From positions 1-28,536 of the forward strand of contig QIKQ01000303.1 in NCBI GenBank assembly GCA_003233075.1: a DNA stretch of 28,536 nt. The letters run 5' to 3'. Of this stretch, positions 1-6,581 are shown in pieces. Numbering within the stretch: the first letter of the stretch is position 1; each line of letters begins with the position of its first letter. Made by a program: the position numbers and the translations under genes. The notes under the pieces are model-generated. The model was given only the letters and a program-made list of their open reading frames with translations, was not told where the DNA came from and ran no database searches. Origin of the DNA: Gammaproteobacteria bacterium. GTDB lineage: Bacteria > Pseudomonadota > Gammaproteobacteria > SZUA-21.

Positions 1-107
1 GAGAATGGAATTATCCCCCTTCGGTCGCCCGTGCGAATTCACTTCGCGCGGAGCGAAATCTATTAGGCTAAAATACCCCGTCCGCTTGCGGCGGGGAAGT
101 TTATTAA
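1..107. repeat. Dispersed repeat family A, copy 1 (cut by window start)
   Basis: This stretch matches 9380-9497 closely: both begin GAGAATGGAATTATCCC, share GTGCGAATT-ACTTCGCGCGGAGCGAAA, and end with the hairpin CCCCGTCCG-N-TTGCGGCGGGG followed by AGTTTATTAA. The CCCCG/CGGGG arms with an inner CCGC/GCGG stem form a strong GC hairpin in an AT-rich setting. It ends about 35 bases before the start of the S4-domain gene. No protein is supported here, although the frame happens to stay open into that gene. Confidence 0.75.
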
Positions 108-142
108 AATTACCCTGGTTGCTTGCCTTGATTGAATTTATT

Positions 143-343
143 ATGACGGATCAGCACATTGAGCTGTATAAAATATTAAAGGTTGAAGGTCTTGCCGCGA
201 GTGGTGGTGAAGCCAAAACCTTTGTTGCCCAAGGGCAGGTATTACTTAATGGCAAGGTTGAATCTAGAAAGCGAAAAAAAATTGTTGCCGGTGATATTAT
301 CGAATTTGCTGGAGTAAAAATATCCGTAAAGCTAGGGAAATAA
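143..343 (+). CDS. ybcJ: Small S4-domain RNA-binding protein (YbcJ-like)
   Basis: A 66-residue protein that is almost entirely one S4 RNA-binding fold. The pattern IELYKILKVEG followed by SGGEAKTFVAQGQVLLNGK and ESRKRKKIVAGD is the helix-turn-strand core of S4 domains, and it aligns along its whole length with E. coli YbcJ (about 70 residues). Such proteins bind structured RNA; the exact target is not known to me. The frame is open upstream to position 5, but that part lies in a dispersed repeat, so I start at ATG 143, where the family homology begins. There is no obvious ribosome binding site before this ATG. It stands alone: the next gene is on the other strand more than 500 bases away. Confidence 0.8.
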   Translation: MTDQHIELYKILKVEGLAASGGEAKTFVAQGQVLLNGKVESRKRKKIVAGDIIEFAGVKISVKLGK

Positions 344-410
344 TTATTATTGCGTCTATTTTCGAATCTGATGGTTTGATAAGTATTATAAGTTGAACTA
401 AAAATTATGA

Positions 411-450
411 GGGACAGCAGTAATTTGAGATATTAAAACACTGCTGTCCC
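411..450. repeat. Short inverted repeat GGGACAGCAG / CTGCTGTCCC
   Basis: Perfect 10-base arms at 411-420 and 441-450 are separated by 20 bases. The right arm is also the left terminal repeat of the MITE-like element at 439-773, so the left arm looks like an extra end of the same family lying just outside, perhaps left by an earlier insertion. Confidence 0.6.
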
Positions 451-504
451 GCTAACATTGATAGTATTTAGCGAATCGCAGTCACTAGAGCCTAAAATTA
501 CAGA

Positions 505-554
505 TTTACTTATTGAGACATGAAGTTAGTTTACTTATTGAGACATGAAGTTAG
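505..554. repeat. 25-base tandem duplication
   Basis: Two exact head-to-tail copies of a 25-base unit beginning TTTACTTATTGAGACATG lie at 505-529 and 530-554, within MITE copy 1. The motif GACATGAAgTTAG resembles the reverse complement of CTAGTTTCATGTC near the right end of MITE copy 2, so the unit may be a family-specific segment that was duplicated here. Confidence 0.85.
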
Positions 555-562
555 AAAAGTAT

Positions 563-672
563 CGTCGTTGCGAAACGTGTTCGGAGAACACGTTGAAGCA
601 ATCTCCTACTACAATCACTCTCGTTAGGAGATTGCTTCGTCGCCCTGTAAAACAGGGCTCCTCGCAACGACG
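563..672. repeat. Nested palindromic repeat (CGTCGTTGCG arms), copy 1
   Basis: Arms CGTCGTTGCG (563-572) and CGCAACGACG (663-672) flank an inner pair GAAGCAATCTCCTA / TAGGAGATTGCTTC and a smaller hairpin GCCCTGT-AAA-ACAGGGC. A related palindrome is at 12634-12737 in the other MITE copy, and a partial one is at 19527-19566 outside any MITE, so it is a repeat family of its own carried inside these elements. Confidence 0.7.
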
Positions 673-794
673 ACGGGTAGTGATGATTAGCGTCATCTTC
701 TATTAGTCCAATGAGTGATATAAAATAAATAGCGAGGTTTAATTTATTTTACTATATTAACGGGACAGCAGTGACAGTGATATTAAAATTAAGC

Positions 795-854
795 GAGTTA
801 AGACCAAGTGAGTTAAGACCAAGTGAGTTAAGACCAAGTGAGTTAAGAACAAGC
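795..854. repeat. Tandem repeat of a 15-base unit, four copies
   Basis: GAGTTAAGACCAAGT is repeated head to tail at 795, 810, 825 and 840, the last copy with two differences. It sits just after the cobS stop codon on the opposite strand and just outside the right flank of the MITE. The unit length keeps a reading frame, but I see no gene in it. Confidence 0.85.
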
Positions 855-859
855 TGTCA

Positions 860-1603
860 TTATTCAATTTGTAAAATAATCAAAGTCAACAGCGTACCGA
901 CTTCCATTAATTCACATAAGGCACCAGCAGTATCACCCGTTGTGCCACCTAATCGTTTTATCATTAAAAACCGTAAGCTTAGAAACAATAAGCCAATGAC
1001 AATGAGTAGTATTATGCCTTGCCAATGAAAAAACCAAACCAGCAAAATAGAAAGCAAACATAATAACAACCAGCCTAAGCTTGCTGAGTGGTGATTTGCG
1101 AGTGACTCGCCTAAACCACCGAGTCTGACATAGGCCGTAGTTTGAAATAGTAATATTATACTTGCGCGGGCAACAATGATTGCAATGAGTATGTATTGCC
1201 AGTTATCATCGTTGACTACTTCTTGTAAAAGACTGAATTTTAGTATCAAAACGACAATTAGAGAACTGACTGCGGCTGGCCCACAGCGTGGGTCTTTCAT
1301 GATGTCGAGGGTTTTATTTTTATCATTTTGGCCACCTATCCAGGCATCGGCACTGTCGGCGAGTCCATCTAAATGTAGACCGCCTGTTATTAATACCCAT
1401 GCGATTAGAATAATAGCCGCTTGAATATTGATGGCGAGTGCACTGCTTAGATACAGTAGACCTATGAGTAAAGTAGAAATAATTAAACCAACGAGAGGAT
1501 AGAATATCAGTGATCGACCGATTTCTTTATCCGAAATTGATTTTAGTTGTGGAGTCGGTATTCGGCTGAGAAATTGTAGAGCGATTATAAAAGACTTAAC
1601 CAC
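860..1603 (-). CDS. cobS: Adenosylcobinamide-GDP ribazoletransferase (cobalamin synthase)
   Basis: This inner-membrane enzyme joins adenosylcobinamide-GDP and alpha-ribazole (or its phosphate) in the final step of nucleotide-loop assembly. At 247 residues it has the normal family length. The hallmark GGLHLDGLADSADA lies at residues 74-87, with the DG-AD-DA acidic set that binds metal, followed by DPRCGPAA near 104-111. Most of the rest is hydrophobic, in several membrane segments. The start is GTG, and it shares one base with the cobC stop (TAGTG), which points to translational coupling. It is the last gene of the cobQ-cobU-cobT-cobC-cobS run; a 15-base tandem repeat follows directly. Confidence 0.95.
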   Translation of the reverse strand: MVKSFIIALQFLSRIPTPQLKSISDKEIGRSLIFYPLVGLIISTLLIGLLYLSSALAINIQAAIILIAWVLITGGLHLDGLADSADAWIGGQNDKNKTLDIMKDPRCGPAAVSSLIVVLILKFSLLQEVVNDDNWQYILIAIIVARASIILLFQTTAYVRLGGLGESLANHHSASLGWLLLCLLSILLVWFFHWQGIILLIVIGLLFLSLRFLMIKRLGGTTGDTAGALCELMEVGTLLTLIILQIE

Positions 1604-2220
1604 TATATTGTGCCGTTATGAAACACTAGGCTGGTCGAATCGATTTTATTATTATAATAGTTTATTCGGATACGAGTTAGGCAGGCATAGGGGATTTCAA
1701 TATTGAGCATGTGATTGTCAGGTATGTTTAAAATTTTTGCGAGAATGACTCTTATGACGCCCGCGTGACAAATTAATAGGCTTGGGTGAGAATTTTGATC
1801 GTTAGTTAAGGCAAGCCAAGAATCAAGCACTCTTGATTTAAAAGCATGTAATTTCTCAGAATTTACAGGGGCATGTTTATTCGGATCTAACCAAAAATTT
1901 TTCAAAGCGTCGGGATCTTGCGCCGTAATATCTTCGGCGGTTTTTCCCTCCCATTCACCAAAGTGCATTTCTGCGAAACTAGGATTGATGGTTAAAGATA
2001 TATTGTGTTGTGCTTTGATCGTTTTAGCAAAATCCAAGCAACGAATTAATGGTGAGCTGATTAGGGTTTTCCAATGCTGTGTTGCTTTAAGGCTTGACTG
2101 CATTTGTGACCAGCCTAGTTCACTGAGTGCATCGTTCTGACTGCCTCGAAAACAAGGTCCGCCTTGTACATCACCGTGGCGCAATAAATCGACGTAAGTA
2201 CTATTATTAGAAATAAGCAT
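1603..2220 (-). CDS. cobC: Alpha-ribazole phosphatase, histidine phosphatase family
   Basis: A 205-residue cytoplasmic enzyme of the phosphoglycerate-mutase-like superfamily, which removes the phosphate from alpha-ribazole 5'-phosphate (or from adenosylcobalamin phosphate). The catalytic motif LLRHGD is at residues 12-17 (His15). The partner histidine is in CHAGVIR (His152), and the acid is in FAEMHFGEWEG (Glu84). It lies 18 bases after cobT and overlaps cobS by one base. The family motifs alone would fit any small histidine phosphatase; its place between cobT and cobS is what makes CobC the likely role. Here cobC means the phosphatase of the Salmonella scheme, not the Pseudomonas decarboxylase of the same name. 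Confidence 0.9.
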   Translation of the reverse strand: MLISNNSTYVDLLRHGDVQGGPCFRGSQNDALSELGWSQMQSSLKATQHWKTLISSPLIRCLDFAKTIKAQHNISLTINPSFAEMHFGEWEGKTAEDITAQDPDALKNFWLDPNKHAPVNSEKLHAFKSRVLDSWLALTNDQNSHPSLLICHAGVIRVILAKILNIPDNHMLNIEIPYACLTRIRINYYNNKIDSTSLVFHNGTI

Positions 2221-2238
2221 TTTTTTAAGTGATTCGTT

Positions 2239-3327
2239 TTAATTGGGTTTTTCTGATACTGCCGCTTCAGAAAAAGTCGCCATTTTATTATGCAGTTCAC
2301 AAGCCAGACGAATGAGTGGAACAGCAGTTGCAGCGCCACTACCTTCACCTAGGCGCATGCCTAAGGATAATAGTGGACGCGCGTTTAAAGCATCAAGAAT
2401 AGCTTGATGGCCGGGTTCTGCTGATTCATGTGCGTATAAGAACCAATCGGATGCATTTTCACATAGCTGTGTTGCAACTAATGCAGCGCTGCTACTAATA
2501 AAACCATCTACTAGTACAGTTAAACCCCGTTTCGCGCAATTAAGGTAGCTTGCTACTAGGGCTGCTATTTCAAAACCACCGAGACGACGAAGAACTTCTA
2601 AGGGTTGCGTTTTATCTAAGTCGGAATGTAAGCTTAATGCTTGTTCGAGAATGTGTATCTTATGTTTTAATCCATTGGCATCAAGCCCAGTACCAGGACC
2701 CGCCAATTCATTTGCTGTTTTATCTAATAAGACGCAGGCGATTGCAGTTGCAGAACTGGTATTGCCAATGCCCATCTCACCGCCAATGAATAACTCGCAG
2801 TCGTTTCCTATGGCGCGATCAACCGCTAGTTTTCCAACATCCATGGCGACTCTAAGTTCCGATTCGCTCATCGCATTCGTTTTACTGAAATCAGCGGTGG
2901 ATGGAGCTATTCGAAGATCTATCACGCCAGGAATTTCACCGGGATCATTTATCGTTCCAAGATTGATGACTTCGAGCTTAGCCTCTAAATGTTTGGCTAA
3001 GACACTAATGGCGGCTCCGCCACTTGCAAAATTTCGTAGCATTTCAGTTGTCACAGCTTGTGGAAATGCAGAGACACCGCTACAAGCAATACCGTGATCA
3101 GCAGTAAATACACTAATTTGAATATTATTGATATTAGGTTGAGATCGCGCTTGCATTCCAGAAAGAGTAATCGCAATGTTTTCTAATTGCCCTAAAGCCC
3201 CTGAAGGTTTAGTTAGCTGTGTTTGGTGTTGTTTTGCTGTTTCTAAATAGTGCTGATTTAAACTAGCGCTAACGAGTTTGCTCCAATCTGTTAGGGTATA
3301 AGAATTGCTCGTATTAATGTCAACCAT
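2239..3327 (-). CDS. cobT: Nicotinate-nucleotide--dimethylbenzimidazole phosphoribosyltransferase
   Basis: This enzyme makes alpha-ribazole phosphate from nicotinate mononucleotide and the lower-ligand base (dimethylbenzimidazole or a relative). At 362 residues it has the usual family length. Signature segments are TKPSGALGQLE (39-49), FTADHGIACSGVSAFPQ (74-90), GGEMGIGNTSSA (182-193) and MRLGEGSGAA (324-333), where Glu328 corresponds to the catalytic base. The ATG start at 3325-3327 fits the family N-terminus. It sits 54 bases after cobU and 18 before cobC, inside the minus-strand cobalamin operon. No bluB or other lower-ligand synthesis gene is in the window, so the base it uses cannot be told. 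Confidence 0.96.
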   Translation of the reverse strand: MVDINTSNSYTLTDWSKLVSASLNQHYLETAKQHQTQLTKPSGALGQLENIAITLSGMQARSQPNINNIQISVFTADHGIACSGVSAFPQAVTTEMLRNFASGGAAISVLAKHLEAKLEVINLGTINDPGEIPGVIDLRIAPSTADFSKTNAMSESELRVAMDVGKLAVDRAIGNDCELFIGGEMGIGNTSSATAIACVLLDKTANELAGPGTGLDANGLKHKIHILEQALSLHSDLDKTQPLEVLRRLGGFEIAALVASYLNCAKRGLTVLVDGFISSSAALVATQLCENASDWFLYAHESAEPGHQAILDALNARPLLSLGMRLGEGSGAATAVPLIRLACELHNKMATFSEAAVSEKPN

Positions 3328-3381
3328 AATTTATAACTCGTTATTTATTTTCATATAATTCAGAAGAATATCAGCAAGATA

Positions 3382-3915
3382 TTATTTAAGTACCTGTGCT
3401 AAGCCGGCTACCGTGAAGGTGACTCGATCGCAGACTTCGCCTAAGCGTTGATGTAAAAAACCGGCTTCATCACTGAAACGTCGGCTTAACTCGCCCATTG
3501 GTATTATACCAAGTCCGGTTTCATTGCTGACGAGAATAGTGAGTCCAGGCAGCTTTTCTAGGCATTTGAGTAATGAATCGGTTTGTTGATTTAGAATCCG
3601 TTGGTCTTTTAACATTAATAAATTTGTAAGCCACAGAGTTAAACAATCGACTAATAGACAACGTCGCTCAGAAGCATGATCGAGTAAAATTTGAGCTAAA
3701 TAAAGGGGTTCTTCGATCACCGTCCAGTGATCAGGTCGTTGATTCTGATGTGTTTGAATACGTTGAGCCATTTCCGCATCTTGGGCGCTAGCGGTAGCAA
3801 TGTAGATCACTTCGAGATGACTTTCAATTGCGGTTTTTTCAGCTAAACGACTTTTCCCCGAACGAGTGCCGCCAAGAATAAGTTCAGTTCTCGATGGCTC
3901 AAGGGTTGAATTCAT
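3382..3915 (-). CDS. cobU: Adenosylcobinamide kinase / adenosylcobinamide-phosphate guanylyltransferase
   Basis: A bifunctional enzyme that phosphorylates adenosylcobinamide and then transfers GMP to it, making the CobS substrate. It has the P-loop GGTRSGKS (residues 15-22), the conserved RIQTHQNQRPDHWTVIEEP segment with the guanylylated histidine (His56), and the C-terminal NETGLGIIP. I chose the ATG at 3913-3915 because it overlaps the cobQ stop by one base (TAATG), giving a 177-residue protein of normal length. An upstream in-frame ATG at 3963 would add 16 residues and overlap cobQ by 49 bases with no better ribosome binding site. With its kinase activity it also allows salvage of imported cobinamide. 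Confidence 0.95.
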   Translation of the reverse strand: MNSTLEPSRTELILGGTRSGKSRLAEKTAIESHLEVIYIATASAQDAEMAQRIQTHQNQRPDHWTVIEEPLYLAQILLDHASERRCLLVDCLTLWLTNLLMLKDQRILNQQTDSLLKCLEKLPGLTILVSNETGLGIIPMGELSRRFSDEAGFLHQRLGEVCDRVTFTVAGLAQVLK

Positions 3916-5450
3916 TAAGGCCGTAATTCGGTCGATTGTGCTGGGCGACTTAGAATAGGGCATAGGCCAATCAGGCGATAGATACTAGGCATGTCCAATG
4001 CTTCTTCAACTGCACCTGCCAATCGATTAATATCATTTTCTCTGCGTTGCTTATAGTCATCGACTTCGACGTAATAAAGTCCGGCCCATTCGAGTAATAA
4101 TTTACAGGCATCAGTAGATTCGAATAGACCGTGTAAATAGGTGCCTATTATTTGATTATCTGCTGATATTACGCCATCAGATTTATTATTTTGAGGATGT
4201 GAATTAAATTGAATAAGCGGTTTTTTTAGAGCTGGACCGTGGCTATTTCCAGCGTGAATTTCGTAACCGGTCACCTCAACAGCTTCACAGCCATTTAGAT
4301 GCAGAGTCCCGCGGACATTTCCTAATTGTTTTTCAGGTGCTAACACAGTGCCAAAGTCGAGTAAATTTAGAGCCACTGTAGTTTGATTGTCACTTTCAAT
4401 ACCGTGTGGATCATGAATGATTTTACCGAGCATTTGAAAACCGCCGCAGATTCCAATAAGTTTGCCGCCATATCTTAAGTGTTTTTTTATCGCTTTGTCC
4501 CAGCCATGAGTTTTTAACCATATTAAATCCGAGTGAATACTTTTACTGCCTGGTAAAATTATTAAATCAGCAGCGGGTATTTCTTCACTGGCATCTATAT
4601 ATCGTATATTGACATCCGGATGTAAATTTAAGGGATCAAAATCAGTATGATTACTGAGCCTAGGCAACGCAGGTATAATGACGTTTAATGAGTTAGGTCT
4701 AACTTCCTTGTTTTTATTAATTTCGCAATTGATTCGCGCTAAACTATCTTCGCCTTCTAAATGTAATCCGTTTAAATAGGGCAGAACTCCCGTTACCGGA
4801 ATACCTGTCTTATTTTCTAACCAATCTATACCAGATTGAAGTAAGCTCATGTCGCCGCGAAATCGATTGATAACCATTCCTTTAACACGTTGATGTTCAC
4901 TTGCGGAAAGTAATTCTAGTGTCCCAACTAAATGAGCAAATACGCCACCGCGATCAATATCCGCGATCAGTATTACTGGGCAGTCGACAGACTCAGCAAA
5001 GCCCATATTGGCAATATCTCTTTGTCGTAAATTAATTTCTGCGGGACTGCCAGCACCTTCAACTAAAACGACATCGTATTGAGTTTGTAATCGCGCACAA
5101 GATTCTAACACTGCTTTTCGGGCTTCACTTTTATAATCATGATAAGTGCGGGCATCCATATTACCAATCGAATGGCCGCGAATGATGACTTGCGATCCGG
5201 TATCAGAATTGGGTTTTAGCAAGACAGGATTCATATCAGTATGTGGTTGAATTCCAGCAGCGAGAGCTTGCAGCGCTTGAGCCCGGCCAATTTCGCCGCC
5301 ATCGATAGTGACTGCGGAATTTAAAGCCATGTTTTGAGGTTTAAAAGGAGCGACCTGAAACCCTTTTTGTGAGAGTAGGCGACACAAGCCGGTGACTAAA
5401 GCGCTTTTACCCGCATCGGAAGTAGTGCCTTGAATCATTAAAATGCTCAC
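3915..5450 (-). CDS. cobQ: Cobyric acid synthase, glutamine-hydrolysing
   Basis: This enzyme amidates side chains b, d, e and g of adenosylcobyrinic acid a,c-diamide to give adenosylcobyric acid (CbiP in the anaerobic naming). At 511 residues it has the family length. An N-terminal dethiobiotin-synthetase-like ATPase carries GTTSDAGKS (8-16) and LVEGAGSPAEINL (129-141). The C-terminal type-1 glutamine amidotransferase domain has the nucleophile Cys335 in GICGGFQMLG and His440 in GTYLHGLF. The start is GTG at 5448-5450; an ATG four codons in is possible. It is the first intact cob gene after the TonB-like gene, 282 bases away, and that gap holds a decayed cobD fragment. Its substrate-making genes (cbiA and the corrin ring) are not in view. 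Confidence 0.95.
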   Translation of the reverse strand: MSILMIQGTTSDAGKSALVTGLCRLLSQKGFQVAPFKPQNMALNSAVTIDGGEIGRAQALQALAAGIQPHTDMNPVLLKPNSDTGSQVIIRGHSIGNMDARTYHDYKSEARKAVLESCARLQTQYDVVLVEGAGSPAEINLRQRDIANMGFAESVDCPVILIADIDRGGVFAHLVGTLELLSASEHQRVKGMVINRFRGDMSLLQSGIDWLENKTGIPVTGVLPYLNGLHLEGEDSLARINCEINKNKEVRPNSLNVIIPALPRLSNHTDFDPLNLHPDVNIRYIDASEEIPAADLIILPGSKSIHSDLIWLKTHGWDKAIKKHLRYGGKLIGICGGFQMLGKIIHDPHGIESDNQTTVALNLLDFGTVLAPEKQLGNVRGTLHLNGCEAVEVTGYEIHAGNSHGPALKKPLIQFNSHPQNNKSDGVISADNQIIGTYLHGLFESTDACKLLLEWAGLYYVEVDDYKQRRENDINRLAGAVEEALDMPSIYRLIGLCPILSRPAQSTELRP

Positions 5451-5539
5451 AAGATTTTCTCTTTTGTATTATTTATTAGCGCAACTTACTGATTATGTAC
5501 ACTAGATTGTAATCCAGTGCTAACATTATTAACACTACT

Positions 5540-5686
5540 TTAAATGGCTATTGTTGAGGATAACTTAAGCACGGCAAGTGCATGTTCCAATCGTTGCCAA
5601 TGTAGTTTATGACCGGGTATTGCAAAACGTAAACTCTGAGGGTTTGGAAAATAACGTAACAATATACCCTGAAAGAATATTAGCCT
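5540..5686 (-). pseudogene. cobD: Remnant of threonine-phosphate decarboxylase (cobD-like), C-terminal end only
   Basis: On the minus strand a 48-codon open stretch ends in TAA at 5540-5542. It reads FFQGILLRY then FPNPQSLRFAIPG, then HKLHWQRLEHALAVL. That is the usual end of L-threonine-O-3-phosphate decarboxylases (aminotransferase fold): a GILLR-F segment, an LRF-(G/A)-(L/I)-PG segment, then a W-RL-AL helix. The PLP-binding core is absent, and an in-frame stop lies at 5687-5689, so only about an eighth of a roughly 330-residue gene remains. The enzyme makes aminopropanol phosphate for the corrinoid side chain. It sits in the right place and strand for a former member of the cob operon, between the TonB-like gene and cobQ. 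Confidence 0.7.
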
Positions 5687-5732
5687 TTAATAGCTCACAT
5701 TATGTTTAAGGGTGCCGTAAAGTTAGCTTGCA

Positions 5733-6479
5733 TTAATTATTAAGAAGCTCAAATCTAATCGGCACCAAAATACTTCCCTCAACCTTAAGACCAAATCGAA
5801 GAGACGGTTTAAATTTCCAATTATTTTTGACTGTATTTCTAGCCGCATTATCTAGGACTGCATATCCACTTGGACGCTGAATCCAGACGTAAATAGGACG
5901 CCCAAGTTTATCAACACGAACCTTAAGCAAGACCTTGCCTTGCCAGCCATTTTTTCGCGCTAAGTATGGGTAAGGAGGTTTTGGATTACTCGCACTGCCC
6001 AGTCCATACTGCGGTGGCCGGTTATCACCGTTGTTGCTTCTTTCTTTTATAGCTTTATTTCTTTCAGGATTTTTTAAGTATTTTTTTGATCTTAAATTAC
6101 TAATGGTAGGGTGGAATTCATTTTCGGAAATAACACTTAAAGATTTTTGATGTAATTTTGACGTTTTATCAAATCTAGCTTTAGTTTTAACGTTATTACT
6201 TTCAATGATGGGATGCATATTGCTAGTCTTGAATTTGGACAAAACACCTAAACGTTGCGTGCTGGATTGTTTTTTACTTTCGACACTTTCTTTTTCAGAA
6301 CTGGTAAAATTAATTATTATTTCTTGATAATTTGAGCTCAATACATTAATAGAATCCTCATCGAACGTTATAGTCATGCATAAAACGACAAGAAAAAAAC
6401 TTGATATTGACAAAGACAGTATCAATGGCATTCTACCCTTGGTTGAATAAAATTCAGTTTCGTTGTTGTCTGTACACAT
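5733..6479 (-). CDS. TonB-like energy transducer, paired with BtuB
   Basis: A 248-residue protein with a short cytoplasmic start, one membrane segment at about residues 18-38 (LILSLSISSFFLVVLCM), a long polar periplasmic stretch, and a TonB C-terminal domain over the last 85 residues or so. That domain includes PPYPYLARKNGWQGKVLLKV, LGRPIYVWIQRPSGYAVLD, and NNWKFKP. It would couple the proton-motive force to the outer-membrane receptor next door. The linker is rich in Ser, Lys and Asn rather than the Pro-Glu/Pro-Lys runs of classical TonB. No exbB/exbD is in the window, so partners must be elsewhere. It lies 102 bases after btuB on the same strand, with GTGGGA about 9 bases before the ATG. 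Confidence 0.85.
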   Translation of the reverse strand: MCTDNNETEFYSTKGRMPLILSLSISSFFLVVLCMTITFDEDSINVLSSNYQEIIINFTSSEKESVESKKQSSTQRLGVLSKFKTSNMHPIIESNNVKTKARFDKTSKLHQKSLSVISENEFHPTISNLRSKKYLKNPERNKAIKERSNNGDNRPPQYGLGSASNPKPPYPYLARKNGWQGKVLLKVRVDKLGRPIYVWIQRPSGYAVLDNAARNTVKNNWKFKPSLRFGLKVEGSILVPIRFELLNN

Positions 6480-6581
6480 AACTATTTTCCCACTAATGAT
6501 TTTTTTACAAGAGTGACGGATAAAATAATATTTTTAGCTTGCTAATAATGACTAAATAATAATTTTCAAATTATAGAGATA

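Larger units (their letters stand above)
439..773. mobile_element. MITE-like element, copy 1 (CACTGCTGTCCC ends)
   Basis: The element starts CACTGCTGTCCCG and ends CGGGACAGCAGTG, giving 13-base perfect terminal inverted repeats. The 10-mer GATATTAAAA lies directly left of it (429-438) and again at 779-788, five bases past the right end, consistent with a target duplication. It carries no open frame of note, so it must be non-autonomous. Inside it are a 25-base tandem duplication and a large nested palindrome. Copy 2 is at 12561-12907 with the same ends. Confidence 0.7.

Noticed and set aside
5..142. N-terminal extension of the S4-domain gene back to an ATG at 5
   Set aside because: The extra 46 codons lie in a dispersed repeat also found at 9380, and family homology starts at ATG 143.
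795..854. CRISPR array
   Set aside because: The units are 15 bases and directly adjacent, with no spacers and no cas genes nearby.
771..1028. Plus-strand frame beginning with repeated SELRP
   Set aside because: It comes from the 15-base tandem array and then runs antisense through cobS; no coding signature.
3916..3963. Longer cobU start giving 193 residues
   Set aside because: It would overlap cobQ by 49 bases; the TAATG stop-start overlap and family length favour ATG 3915.
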